64,000 bases of DNA from Henningerozyma blattae CBS 6284 (GCF_000315915.1 NC_020191.1:806001-870000), one strand, 5' to 3'; shown: positions 51,333 to 62,645, counted from the stretch's first letter. Made by a program: numbers and translations. Notes: a model not told the origin generated them from the sequence alone.

Positions 51333-53141
51333 AGTTTGATTGATCTGAAAAAAACTACGATCGTTGAAAGTTGAAAACGATTACCCTGCTTCTTGGAAAC
51401 TCCAACGACGCTATTGTTATTTTTTTTTCTGGCAACAACAGTTTCCTGTACAAGGAAATATAAATCTGCATTACGTATTTTGTGTATGGACCCTGTTACC
51501 AAAAAAGAAAAGAAAAAAAAGAAAACTCGAAACCTGATACTTTTTATCTTGCCTTTCTCACTTTAAGTAATAATTCATATAATTTTTTATAGTTTACCTC
51601 AATAAGTTCTCAGTAATTCGTCATTTACCCTCTCAATGGCAATAACCGGATATCAGCTAATTGGGATATTTCCTGTGGATCTTATCCGATTCAAAAATCC
51701 ACCGAGCATTCCCGATGTCCCAAAAGAGACGATTCAATTATAGATATTTCACCCAACGTGGTATACGACCCGCCAAGATGACTCTTAAATGAGAAATCAT
51801 CTAAAAGAAATGATTAGTCCCAATCTGGAATCTCCAAGCGGGTTTATCCTCCCTTGGTTGTCATGGCACCATTCACGGAGAATGCTCTCTCATTGAAATC
51901 CAGAAATACATGCCCCAAAACAGTCATATCCTATCTTTTCTGTCCAATCAAAATACAGTTAGTCAAGGAACCCCGCACCTACAGATCTTCATTTCCCCTT
52001 TAGGACGCAGAGAATTGCTAGGGGAAATCAGTTTCCCCACTGAAGTTACGTATCGGGAAATGTGGGTGAATTCCAGGAAAAATTCCAAAATTCTTCCGTA
52101 CGAAATTTTACTAAAAAGGCACAGATTCCTTAATGTCAAAAAGGTAGTAAATTATCCCAGAAATGGAAAAGAGGAGAGTCGGAATGTTGCTTGAGAAATT
52201 ATGATATTGGCTTAGCGAAATAACGTTATTAGTAGGCAATTTCGTTAAATGGCGATATGCTTGTATTTACAAAGGAGAGGATAATGAACCGATTTTTTTT
52301 GGTGGATTCTTGAGAAATCGGAGTTGTAAGGAGTGATGTGTTTAGCTTCTTTTTCCTAGAGTTGTAGAAACGTTTCATCAAAATCTCCGATTTGGGCTTG
52401 TGCAAATGACGTATTGGATGCTGGGCCTTTGTGTTTTGTTCATTATCTCTTGAAAACTTTGAGCTTATTATTCACCCAATATCTATGCTCCCTCAAGGAT
52501 ATTTTTAGTAGTTTTTTAATATATTATTATTTTATTACTATTAGTTTACTACTATTAGTTTATTTTTATTTTATTATTATTTTTTATGACTTAGTCTGTC
52601 ACTTTGTTTGCAAGGAAAACTTTTGAGAAGATGTGCCTGCCCCTCAGTATTAGGATTTCTACAAGAGATCTGTTGTGTGGGTAGTCTTTGTAAGTTATGA
52701 GGACGGGTGTTGGGTTGTACAGGGTCTTGCACTCAGAAGAGATCTCATGCCGTGCTAAATTAACAATGCATTCTAAGCAAGAGATATCTATCTGTATGTC
52801 CCAAAGCATTTTCTCCACTTATGTGGGTGTACAGGATCATTAAAAACTGGGCAAGCTTTGTGTGGGTTAAAACTTTTCATAATAGATCTGAATAATTTGC
52901 ATTGTATAAGCCAAACTTTTTTATTATATATATGGAAGTTGACTTCTTTCAAAATACATTTTTTAAGGAATTGAGAAATATTTTACTCCTGCCTTTGTAA
53001 CATCTTGATATATATACTCTCCAATCCTGAACCATCTGTATTAGATTGCCATACAATCAATCCTCAACTCCGTATCCAAATACAACACAAAACAAAACAA
53101 CACAACACAATATACTATAATATAATATAATATAATATAAC
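51333..53141. other. Long upstream region of the zinc-finger gene
   Basis: About 1.8 kb. It includes a more GC-balanced part (about 51600-52200) with STRE-like CCCCT/AGGGG motifs near 51996 and 52020, T tracts, a TATA-type run near 53010, a CA-rich leader (53080-53110) and a TATAA pentamer run just before the ATG. A 94-codon open stretch at 51910 has no recognisable content. Long promoters like this are typical of yeast regulators. Confidence 0.7.
53112..53140. repeat. TATAA pentamer repeat abutting a start codon
   Basis: A tandem TATAA/ATAAT run ends directly at the ATG at 53142, and is preceded by a CACAA/AAACA repeat. This gives the mRNA leader an unstructured AU-rich end. Confidence 0.9.
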
Positions 53142-54677
53142 ATGTCTTACTTGGATCTAATAGATATCAACCAATTCCAGGCTCAGAACTACCCTAACTT
53201 AAAGGAACCAAGTGGTCTGATAAGTGATACGAACAATAAGATTGTTTCATCTTCAAATATTAGCAGTAACAACAATTCAAATAGCGATTTACTAGCTGAT
53301 ACAAACGCTACCACACCTTTAACTGAAAATTATTTTGCTTCCTTTAATTATAGTTCTACTAACAACACCAATTCATCTTATAGTCTTTACAACAAATCAT
53401 TTTTCAACTCTTCATTGAATAGTATACCTGTTACTGGCTCACAATCAGGTACATGTTTGAATGGTTACACCAACATCTATAACTCAAATAAGTTTAACGA
53501 AACCTCAAATGTGGCAAATGGTTCGTCACCTCGTTACAATCATATAAAAAAGGTAACTCCTATTGTACCACCTATAAAGACTAACCCAACAAGTGCAGCA
53601 AATCCAGCTACAGATTCTACAACTACAGTGAATCAAGAATCTTATGCTTCTGAAAAAGAAGTCATGAGTAGATATATACCAATCATTAAGCCTTCAACTC
53701 CTTTTGAAGTATCTTTACAAACAACTGTTGGACAATCCCAAGCAGATAGTAAAGTTAACAAAAATACTCAACCAGAAAATAACTCAAATAAGCCTATGGT
53801 TTCAAGCACAAGTGCAATTAATTTGGATTTGGATTTGGAAGATTTGTTAACCATTATTGATGAAAAGGAAACAAAAGATTTCAGCAATGATGAATTACCC
53901 ACCAAGTCTTTCGAAAAATCTGTCAATTTTAAATCTGAAAAATATAGCACGATAGATAATACAGAGTTTGATTCAAGTGTAATTTCAAATAATAATAATT
54001 TTAAATCTGGGAAAATATCTCCTTTACCACCAATAATACCAACCGCCGATTCAAATTCAAATTATACCACATTGCCTACACCAAAAGGTAGAAAACTGCC
54101 GCCACTGAAGTTCAATAATGTTAGAAACTTCAAATTATCAAATGGTTCAACATTAAATTTAAATTCCAAAAAGCATTCCCATTTATTACATCCGAGCACA
54201 AGGAATCCAGCACATAACAATATGATTCTTTTTGATAAGATTTACTCATCATCATCACCACCACCATTAAAATTATCATGTATGAACAGCGAGTCAAAAC
54301 ATCATCTACATTCTCAAACTATCCCAAATACTTCATTATACTCCGCTAGCAACTGTATGTACCCAAATCCTAAAAATTTTAAATATCATTGTGATATTTG
54401 TCACAAATTTTTTAGAAGGCCATCGTCATTGAAGACTCATATGAATATTCATACTGGTGTTAAACCATACTTGTGTCCTTATAATAATTGTTACAAGCCT
54501 TTCAATGCTAAGTCAAACATGCTTAGACATTTTAAGTTGCATTACCGCTTACCTAATGGTATCTATGTACTACCTAACGGCATTGTAACATGGAAAACGC
54601 CAACCACTAAGCAAATGTTTGCTAAGCCTCAACCTAATTTGGTAAACAACTGTAATATTTATACCAACTGCCATTGA
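53142..54677 (+). CDS. C2H2 zinc-finger transcription factor, Cmr3/YPR015C-like
   Basis: A 511-residue protein with two adjacent zinc fingers near its C-terminus (about residues 416-466). The first has spacing C-x2-C-x12-H-x3-H (CDICHKFFRRPSSLKTH) and the second C-x4-C-x12-H-x3-H (CPYNNCYKPFNAKSNMLRH), joined by a TGVKPY linker. The RPSSLKTH and NAKSNMLRH helices resemble those of S. cerevisiae Cmr3 and YPR015C rather than Nrg1 or Msn2, so I group it there by memory of the family. The long N-terminus is Ser/Asn-rich, with an acidic patch DLDLEDLLTIIDEKET near residue 230 that could activate or recruit. It has no counterpart at this place in S. cerevisiae, as far as I recall. The frame is intact. 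Confidence 0.7.
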   Translation: MSYLDLIDINQFQAQNYPNLKEPSGLISDTNNKIVSSSNISSNNNSNSDLLADTNATTPLTENYFASFNYSSTNNTNSSYSLYNKSFFNSSLNSIPVTGSQSGTCLNGYTNIYNSNKFNETSNVANGSSPRYNHIKKVTPIVPPIKTNPTSAANPATDSTTTVNQESYASEKEVMSRYIPIIKPSTPFEVSLQTTVGQSQADSKVNKNTQPENNSNKPMVSSTSAINLDLDLEDLLTIIDEKETKDFSNDELPTKSFEKSVNFKSEKYSTIDNTEFDSSVISNNNNFKSGKISPLPPIIPTADSNSNYTTLPTPKGRKLPPLKFNNVRNFKLSNGSTLNLNSKKHSHLLHPSTRNPAHNNMILFDKIYSSSSPPPLKLSCMNSESKHHLHSQTIPNTSLYSASNCMYPNPKNFKYHCDICHKFFRRPSSLKTHMNIHTGVKPYLCPYNNCYKPFNAKSNMLRHFKLHYRLPNGIYVLPNGIVTWKTPTTKQMFAKPQPNLVNNCNIYTNCH

Positions 54678-55790
54678 GGTAATATATCAGTTCGATGTTA
54701 AACTCATGATTGTAATTCTGAACTTATTGACATTTTGACTTTTTTTTTTAAGTTATTTTTTTGCTCCGTTATATTTTCTCAACTTTAAACCTAATGCAAT
54801 ATCTCACTTAATGACTATTTTAGTAAGTCTTCAACTTACCTTTAATTTTGTACTTTTGCTTTTTATTATTCTTGCAGCTACCTATACTATTCATAAAAGT
54901 AGTTCTTAAATAATTGTTAATATTCATTTATAATTAATATTCATTTTTTGCCAACGTTAACTTATACCGAACTTTGATATATGTTTATTATTTAATTACG
55001 TTAGTTATCTAGTCATTAATCATTGAAACGAAGGTCATTAAGTATTGGAACGAAGGTCATTAAGTATTGAAACGAAGGTCATTAAGTATTGAAACGAAGG
55101 TCATTAAGTATTGGAACGTAGGTCACGAAAGCAGGAATTATAAATCCTGATTACATATCATGTAGTGTTAATTTCCACTACTTATATAGCTTGGGATTTT
55201 CCAATATTGAACTGTCCGGAGATACTATTAACACCGAAATTTTCTCTTTCATTACAAATCTTCGTTTCAGAATTTCAACGAGATCTAGATCTGGCCCGCA
55301 TTATTATCTCCGATAAGAATAGGTACGCTTCAAAGGAAATAACGCACCAAACTCCAGCTATTTTGAGAATGGTTGGTATCCTAGTTAAGTATTTTCAGAT
55401 ATTTGATAAGAATAAAATAACATTTTTACCTTGAGAAAGGACTTTTTTCTTCAAATACATGATAAATTAGGAAGATATGACGGCCTGATGAGTTTCAAGA
55501 TAAGCAAAATCCTTTGTAGTTCTCCAGATAAAAATAAATTCTCGTATGGTATCCTTACATAATATTGTTGGATAATGAGCAATCCCGGCGGAGTAAGCCC
55601 AGTTTAGAAATACATTGATCTATATATGTATATAACTATTTATTCGTAGAGAGTTATTATCTATTTAGATAATAGCTAGAGTATGCAATATGTTTAAGTA
55701 AATATATGTATGAAAGTGAGTTGTTCCTGGTTTGTAAATTTTCCAGGCTCAGCATCTCAAAAATATAATGCAAGCACGTTAATTATTATT
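54678..55790. other. Convergent gap with a 22-base minisatellite
   Basis: About 1.1 kb between the zinc-finger gene and DBF4, both ending here. It holds the minisatellite at 55011-55127 and AT-rich flanks. The TPI1 and DET1 genes of the S. cerevisiae interval are not here. An open stretch at 55165 begins with GTG, not ATG, and is not credible. Confidence 0.75.
55011..55127. repeat. 22-base minisatellite, about five copies
   Basis: GGTCATTAAGTATTGAAACG-type units start at 55033, 55055, 55077, 55099 and 55121 (exact 22-base period), with a diverged copy before them from about 55011. Copies differ by GAA/GGA and GAA/GTA changes. Confidence 0.95.
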
Positions 55791-56883
55791 TTAGTAAACA
55801 GTTTGAGAAGTGCTAGAGCATTCATCGTCGGAAGATGAAATATCGGTTAAGTCAACTTCGAAGGACATTTGTGCGTTATTAAGTTTTTTAATCAAGTTAT
55901 CGATCAAATCAAAGTTTTCATCGCTATTAGCAAACGATTGATGTCTCTCTCCTAGAATGTGGTTGTCTAAATCATCATATTTAACTCTACAATTTTCACA
56001 GTAACCAGAATTCTTAACGATTGGTTCTCTATTGGCTCTGGCAGGTAGTCTCTTTTCTGTTATTGTGTTATTATTAGCAATCTTGGTGTCATTGTGCAAA
56101 TTAGTTGTTGCATTATTATCTATAGGTAAAGCATTTGCAGTAGTAGTGCCAGCAGCAACATTCTTGTTGGATGCTGAAGTATTGTTACTTTCTTCATTTT
56201 CATCTTCTTTGTTACTACTACGGTCTTCTATAACAATTAATTCACCATTAGTATTAGTTGTATTAATACCCGGAGCATTGGAAACTGTGGTAGCAACTGA
56301 AACAGTCGAGTCTTTACTAATCGTGGTATTTCCTGAGCCTTTATTTTGATCATCTAAGGAATCTTCTTCTTTAATGGTTTCAGTTTTTTTCAATGGTTTA
56401 GGTTTTTTAGTGACACCAAGTCTTCTATCGACAACCATTCTTGTTAAAGTTTTTAAGTTTTTATTTGTAACACTTGCCTTTGTAGGTCCTAAACCGTTAC
56501 CGAACGAAGTTGCAATATCATTTGATTGATGAACCCCACTTGCCTTAATGTCAAAGTTATTTCTCAAGTTACTCTTATTTTCATTATTATTACAAAGATC
56601 ATCTTGTAAATCTTCAGTTTCTTCCCTTTTCAAAAGTGATGAGATTTCTCTGGCAGATAAAGTTGGTGCCATTTTGTCTTGAGGGGATATTCTTTCAAAT
56701 ACTTGCTTCTCTGATGTAATATTATTTTTTTGATAGTCTGGGACTATTCTTGATAAAGAGTTAGATTGTTGTGAAACTATTTGCTTATTCAATTGTAGTT
56801 CAATTGGTATGCCAGAATTCGATTCATCATTAAGTTGAATACCATCATTATTGTTGATAGTATTGTTGGGTGTTAAGTTGTGG

Positions 56884-56942
<59 letters not shown>

Positions 56943-58367
56943 GCTGTTGTTATTATTAGTATTATTTGATGCATTAGTTCTCCATTGCCATTCAAGTGCC
57001 AGTTTGGTTGAATCTAGTGCATCATGAGGAATGATTATGCAGCCATAATTTTGTGCGTTGGTTGGGTCGTTATTATCATTTTTGTTGTTAGTAATTATCT
57101 CATTTAATGAGGGAGATGCATGGTATTGATATAACTTTCTTAGTTTAAAAGCATATTTTCTATTTAGTTTGTCTCTGTGATATCTTTTAAAAACTCGTTT
57201 TTGTGATAATTCATTACAATTTACATCACCAACGAATGGACATCTACCAAAGGTACCATATTTTAATACTGGATATGGTAATTTTTTGTTACTATTGTTG
57301 TCTTGGATTTGAAGTTCATGGTGCTTCCATTCTAAAGTAATTATTGGAGCCCAAAATTGCCATAAATCGTACATGTATATGTAACTGTGTTTAAAATAAT
57401 GGATTTCATCTCTACGGGTTTTAGGATCTCGATCAGTTGGACCGTATAATTTCTCATTCTGTAATAAATTTGATAAAGAGGTTTCATTTTGGAAAGAAGA
57501 CATTTTTTCTATATCGACATCCAAATTTTTCAAAAATCTTTGAGCTTTCTTATAATCCCAAACTTTCATGTAATTTTTTTTGGCTCTAATTAGAATATCA
57601 TTTGGACTGTATAAACTTAATTTCTCTGTACTTCTTTTGGTAACGACTATTGTGACATTTGTATCAAAAAACTCAGTAATTCTTGCATCTAAGAATAAAA
57701 ATCCCTTTCTTAATAAATTTTCTCTTTTTTCTAGCTTTAACTTATTATTCTTCGAAATTTCTACATCTTCAGTAGTATCGAAATATATCACAGATTCTCT
57801 TTTCATAATTTTCTTCCAATTATTTTGCCATTCTAATAATTCATTTGGAGTCACTCTAGATGCACCTGTTTCATTTTTCTTCGAGTTACTATGAGAGTGT
57901 GTATTTGAACGATTTGTAGTAGTTGTTACGGTAGAAATATTAGTGGTGGTTGTTAATTGTGTTGTATTCGAATATGAATTATGGAGAGTTGTTGTGGTAG
58001 ATGCATGCCCGGGGTTTAAAGTTGATGTAGTGGTGCTCGGTATATTTTTATTGCTATTAATTCTAATAGCCCCTTCAATTGATCTATTTCTTTCGATTTT
58101 TGGTTTCTTGGAAACAAGGTCCTTTGAGACTGGTGTAGTACCACAGGCAGAAGCATTAATACTTCTCTTTTTATTCTGTAGTAAAGGGATATTTTTATAT
58201 ATGTTATTGGAAGTAGTAGCATTAGATGTAGTAGCAGCAGTAGATGATATTGTTGTTATACCGGACATAACTGAATTAGTTTGTTTCAAAGAAATTTTCT
58301 CTCTTTTAGAATTAGCGTCAGTTTCTTTCAAGGGAGAACGGTTAACAATCTTCATGGCTGGATACAT
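55791..58367 (-). CDS. DBF4: Dbf4, regulatory subunit of Cdc7 kinase
   Basis: An 858-residue protein (S. cerevisiae Dbf4 is 704). It activates Cdc7 to phosphorylate Mcm2-7 and fire origins. Motif N, a BRCT-like part, lies at about residues 190-260 (RKGFLFLDARITEFFD, VTKRS). Motif M is near 325-370 (YFKHSYIYMYDLWQFWAPII, then PVLKYGTFGRCPF). Motif C is a C-x2-C...H-x5-H finger near 786-806 (GYCENCRVKYDD, HILGERHQSF). Between motifs M and C is a long Asn-rich insert with about 18 consecutive Asn codons near residue 480, which accounts for much of the extra length. A second ATG at residue 5 could also start the protein. DBF4 next to SLM4 and CDC34 combines the two S. cerevisiae sister intervals. 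Confidence 0.94.
56887..56942. repeat. (ATT)n triplet microsatellite inside DBF4
   Basis: About 18 uninterrupted ATT units, read as AAT (Asn) codons on the coding strand. Its length is likely to vary between strains without frameshifting. Confidence 0.97.
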
Positions 58368-59165
58368 TGAGATAAATAATCTTGAATTAGTTATTTAATC
58401 TTTAAATTTGGGATGAGTAATTAGAGAAAAATTATTAATAGATGTTGAATTAAAATGCAAAAAAAAAAAGGAATATAATGAAGGAGAAAAAAAATAAAAA
58501 AATGTAGTATAATAGAAAAAAATGCAAAATTAAATGAAATTTCTCGAGGCAAAACTGATGTTTTAAGAAGGAAGAATAAATTAATGAATGAATTGAAAAA
58601 GGATTGATAGATTTAGCTCTACGAAACAGAAAATAAATAGTATTCAATAATTAATATTATGTGAGTTAATAACTATTTCTACTATCGTGATTACCCTAGT
58701 TGTGTTGTTGATCCAATTCTGGGTAAGTATTGCTATAAAACTTATTCTTCTGCAATTGAAATATCCACTATTATATGCCTACTGATCTTAGTTAGTCTGA
58801 CACATAAAAAATATTGGTTAATACTGTTAATTATTCAAAATCAGCTTGCCCTCTAGATCCTGGTAAATCTCTCAACAACACATCACTAACTAGCTGAATG
58901 GTAAAATGATAAAACGGCAAAATAACAAAACCGCGAAAACTATATGATTTTCACAGAATTTTATTTCACAACCGTTTCGCGTGTCACAAATTTTCATTAC
59001 GCGCATCATTTTTTTTTTATTTGTTAAATATATAGGGCATTAAATAATAAAATTTGGTAAAATGTAATAAAAATTAGAAGTTATGGATTAAAGATATGTT
59101 AAATAATGTATATATGGAGTTATATATAAACAATGCTGAGATAGTAAATAGGTAGTGTCTACTTT
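58368..59165. other. DBF4 upstream region / SLM4 3' flank
   Basis: About 800 bases between tandem minus-strand genes. A-rich leader near DBF4, and an inverted pair of SCB-type sites farther out (58932-58981). No gene seen. Confidence 0.75.
58932..58981. promoter_or_regulatory. Inverted pair of CGCGAAA (SBF-type) sites upstream of DBF4
   Basis: CGCGAAA at 58932-58938 and its reverse TTTCGCG at 58975-58981. They lie about 565-615 bases upstream of DBF4, a gene known to be cell-cycle regulated. Distance is on the long side for a yeast promoter. Confidence 0.4.
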
Positions 59166-59795
59166 TTAACCTAGTTTGTAGCCATACAGATCCTCACATA
59201 TTCTTAATATTTCCTTCATTTTTAACAGTAGTAGGCCGTAAGGGTAACTACTCGAACCAATTAGAACTATCAATAAATCACTTGATGGTATTTGAGAAAC
59301 ACAAGTATGCCATTCTTCTACCTCGTAGTTATATATTCTTACAAAATTTGAAGTTATTGCAGCCTTTATTTCATACAAGTTATTATTGTTTATGCTTATC
59401 TTATTGTTATTGTTATCCAGAATATTAGATGTACTGTTTTCTAGAGTATTAGTATGTGTACTAATATTATTTGTAGATTGTTCTATATTATTTGGAATTA
59501 CTTCATGGTGATTATTGTTGGCAGCAGAAAGTTGAAACTCATCTTGGTGCCATTTATCCTTTATTAATAATCCTATCATTTTTAGATTATTTAATGATTG
59601 GACATTGTTGCCAGAAGTATTATTGGAATATTTATCATTAGAATTCGATGAATTAACAAACGATAGAATAGATCCGTTTTCTTTTGATAAAATTGCAGCA
59701 GTCTGTAAAGGAGGGGCGTGGAATGAAATAGTAGTCAAGTTGACAGGGGAAAGCGATTGTTCTAATACACAATGTATATTCTCTGAATGTAGCAT
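59166..59795 (-). CDS. SLM4: Slm4/Ego3, EGO (Ragulator-like) complex subunit
   Basis: A 209-residue protein (S. cerevisiae Slm4/Ego3 is 162). With Ego1 and Ego2 it anchors the Gtr1-Gtr2 GTPases at the vacuole and so controls TORC1 and microautophagy. It has a roadblock/longin-like fold. The match is clear at both ends: MLHSENIHCVLEQSL at the start, NNLKMIGLLIKDKW in the middle, and WHTCVSQIPSSDLLIVLIG...YPYGLLLLKM ending DLYGYKLG. The extra length is an Asn/Thr-rich insert at about residues 95-145. In S. cerevisiae it is YBR077C. The frame is complete. Confidence 0.95.
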   Translation of the reverse strand: MLHSENIHCVLEQSLSPVNLTTISFHAPPLQTAAILSKENGSILSFVNSSNSNDKYSNNTSGNNVQSLNNLKMIGLLIKDKWHQDEFQLSAANNNHHEVIPNNIEQSTNNISTHTNTLENSTSNILDNNNNKISINNNNLYEIKAAITSNFVRIYNYEVEEWHTCVSQIPSSDLLIVLIGSSSYPYGLLLLKMKEILRICEDLYGYKLG

Positions 59796-60333
59796 TATGT
59801 GTGTGGTAAGAAATTATAGTATAGCATGGGCTGTTAGTTGTCTGGAATATTTGTTTTTAAAGAGGTTTTAATCTGAGCCCTCTATTTTCTTTATCAAAAG
59901 AATAAAAAAAAAAAATAGAAGGGCTACCCTTTTCGGGTGAAAAAAATTTATACATTCAATAAATAAAATGATGGCTTATAATTTATATAAGAAAAAAAAG
60001 GATAATAGGGATATAAGAGACACATCCCGATTATTGTTGTTTGTTTGTTTTTTTGAGGACTATATTTAAAATAAATCAGAAAAATAAAATATATAATTAT
60101 AATGGGGATAATGCGTATTACCTCTATCTAATAGCAAAAGTAATGGCAGTAATAACGGTAGTAATAATGTAGTAGTATATACAAAAAGGTAGTTAATACA
60201 GAGTTCATATACTTTTCTAAAATTTGTTTAGTTATTCAGTTAATATGCAATTTAGTAAATTTTTTTATTAGTTTTTTATGATCATATTAATAAATAATTG
60301 ATTAGCTGATGTTTTTACTTATTTTAAGTTTTA

Positions 60334-60368
<35 letters not shown>

Positions 60369-60770
60369 CTTATTCTTATTTTTCATTTGTATGATTTGTT
60401 TCAACTCAAAAAAAGGTAAAGAAACTTTAAATTTACATTTGTTATTATTTTTGAAGTGTATGTGTGGTTTGTAAATGGAAATAGTAACAGAAAATATACT
60501 AGGGATGAATCATGACAGTAGACGGGAGTAAAGATATATTACTTATATAAGGAATTATATATTAAAAATTGAACTGAAGTTGAGATTGAATTGAACATTG
60601 AAGTGTATGGAGATTGAAATCGAAATGCTTTAAAAATTTGTAGTATAGTGTAATGGAACTGAATGTTAGTTGTTTGTCAAGTACTCTGAAATGGACCGAT
60701 TGAATATAGTAGAAAATGGTAGAAGAAGAACCGTGAATATTAAAGGTAAATTGAAGAGGTTTTTGATTAT
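59796..60770. other. SLM4 upstream region / CDC34 3' flank
   Basis: About 975 bases, AT-rich, with a long (TA)n run at 60338-60365 and a TTGAA/ATTGAA-type repeat around 60570-60620. No gene seen. Confidence 0.75.
60338..60365. repeat. (TA)n microsatellite
   Basis: An uninterrupted AT/TA dinucleotide run of about 28 bases downstream of CDC34. Confidence 0.95.
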
Positions 60771-61763
60771 TTATTTCTTTCCTAATTTTTCAACTTCCTG
60801 AATTTCTTCTACATCTTCGTCATCAGCAGCTGGTTTGCGTGGTTGCTTTCTATCCATTACGGAATCATTATCCATACTTTCGTCGTCGTCTTGATCGTCA
60901 TCTTCAAATTCAATGCTATCTTCTTCATCATAATCATATTGAGCATCACCATCTTCTTCATCTTCTTCTTCATCAAACTGTATATAATCATCACCTTCAC
61001 CCATTACTATTCCCATATCGTCATCCATATCTGAATCATACCAGAAGTTATCTGCTATGTCCCTATTATTATTATTGTTGTTGTTATTATTTGTATTATT
61101 ACGATTATTGTTGCTAGTTATATCATTATCATCTCCAATGGCGCCATTGTTATTACTATTTGTAGATCGAGAACCGTTTTGGTCGTTGTTATTATTATTA
61201 CTGTTTGATAGGTAAGCAGTTTCATAGGTTGGCATTATAAACCCTTCTGGGATATCTTGTTTTGATCTTTCTACCTCCATTTTAATTCTTTGTTTATATT
61301 GTTCAGGGTTTTTTCTATAATCTACAGCAGCATCAACGTTAGCTGGTGAAGAAATGTTTGGATCCTCCAATAAAGAAACGATTGAAATTAAAACACTTTC
61401 AACGGTTTGCACAGGAGACCAAGTTTCAGCATCAGGCTCATCAGTGGTTGGATCACCTGACTGATGTAGGATTGAGATACATAATCTACCATCACGATAA
61501 ACGTTTGGATGATAGATTGCTGGGGTGAAACGGAATTGTGGAGGAGAAAATGGAAAATCTTCAGGGAACCTCATTTGTGATTTGAAGTAACCACCATGAT
61601 AGATAGAATCCTCGTTTAGTACCATAACACCGATGTTCCAAATGAATAGGTTGGATTCATCTTCTAATTCAATATGGAAGGATGGGATGGCCTTACGAGG
61701 ATCTGTTAATTCTCGGTATTGGCGTAGTAATAAATTTGCAGCACTGGATTTATGACCGTTCAT
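60771..61763 (-). CDS. CDC34: Cdc34, ubiquitin-conjugating enzyme (E2) of SCF
   Basis: A 330-residue protein (S. cerevisiae Cdc34 is 295). It is the E2 that works with SCF ligases to ubiquitinate Sic1 and other G1 regulators. The UBC fold spans residues 1-170. HPN at 85-87 and the catalytic Cys95 in GRLCISILHQSGD are in place. The acidic insertion TTDEPDAETWSPVQTV beside the active site is the Cdc34 hallmark. The tail first carries an Asn-rich stretch (about 190-235) and then a long Asp/Glu run with aromatic residues, which in the family binds the basic canyon of the cullin. The tail is longer than in S. cerevisiae because of the Asn insert. The frame is complete. Confidence 0.97.
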   Translation of the reverse strand: MNGHKSSAANLLLRQYRELTDPRKAIPSFHIELEDESNLFIWNIGVMVLNEDSIYHGGYFKSQMRFPEDFPFSPPQFRFTPAIYHPNVYRDGRLCISILHQSGDPTTDEPDAETWSPVQTVESVLISIVSLLEDPNISSPANVDAAVDYRKNPEQYKQRIKMEVERSKQDIPEGFIMPTYETAYLSNSNNNNNDQNGSRSTNSNNNGAIGDDNDITSNNNRNNTNNNNNNNNNRDIADNFWYDSDMDDDMGIVMGEGDDYIQFDEEEDEEDGDAQYDYDEEDSIEFEDDDQDDDESMDNDSVMDRKQPRKPAADDEDVEEIQEVEKLGKK

Positions 61764-62645
61764 TTTTTTCTCTTTTTTTTTGTAAAATTTTTTTACCGTA
61801 TGGATTCTCGTTTTATAATAGCACTTATTTTGCGTAAGTAGCTTCTTTGGATATAGGGAAAGTGCTAGTATTGCAAGACTTGGTTCTCAATATATATTAT
61901 TAGTGTTACTAAAAGTTGGATATCTAATGCTTTATAATATATCTTCTAGTAGGAAATAGAACTTAGTCAGATGTAATTTATATGATATTATCTAGCTTTA
62001 CTTATTTCTTTTTTTTCTTGTTCGTATTTTTGTTATCTGTAAAAAGAGAAATAAAAGGATTAGTAAGACAGGAAGGTAGACAGTATTGAGGAATGATTAA
62101 CCAAACACACACTTTTGGACAGATGGGATATCTTTCAAAATTAACTTTAAACCAACACTAAAAACGGAATAACAGATATATCTTCCGATATTGCTTATAA
62201 AGCTTATTCTTAATCCAAAACTTTTCCAAACTGCTGTAAACTCAAACTCAAATTCAAACAGAGACTTACCATTAGAATATTGCTATTAGTTGGTAAGCTC
62301 TTTGTCTCGACGTTGAGCTTAGAAAATGAGGAAAATTACTTTCTCAGTTTTGCTTCGATTTGCCTCGTCCGATTGTGCGCGGTGGCTGTTTTCTGTTTCT
62401 GTTACTGTTTCGAGACCGGGCCAATTCCGCACGTGACTCGTGCAGAAGTACCAATCCCTGAAGGTCTTATCAGGGATCACAAGGGTATAGTTAATACACA
62501 GTGTCTAAAAAATTAGGGTAGAAGTGATAGTAGAGTGCTATTTAGTATATGTATATTAGGGCAGGTTCGTTTATATATGTAGAGAGGGACTAGTATACGG
62601 GTGTTTTTGGAGCTGATTCGAAGATTGCATCAAAGATTGCACAGC
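61764..62645. other. CDC34 upstream region with a candidate intron
   Basis: About 880 bases between RPG1 and CDC34, both on the minus strand. It contains intron-like signals (62037-62269) and a Cbf1-type CACGTGAC near 62430 upstream of them, so a transcript may begin near 62300. The ECM33/PST1 gene expected here is absent. Confidence 0.7.
62037..62269 (-). other. Candidate spliceosomal intron following an ATG
   Basis: Reading the minus strand: ATG at 62270-62272 is followed at once by GTAAGT (62264-62269). A TACTAAT branch-type site follows, then a pyrimidine tract ending TTTTTACAG at 62037. Branch-to-acceptor distance is about 25 bases and intron length 233, both usual for yeast. The reading frame after splicing is only 13 codons, so this could be a 5' UTR intron of CDC34, part of a non-coding RNA, a very small gene, or chance. 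Confidence 0.35.

Noticed and set aside
51910..52194. 94-codon ATG frame upstream of the zinc-finger gene
   Set aside because: No motif or family resemblance, no supporting context, and it sits in a long promoter.
62280..62516. 78-codon open frame on the plus strand between CDC34 and RPG1
   Set aside because: It opens with TTG rather than ATG and has no family features.
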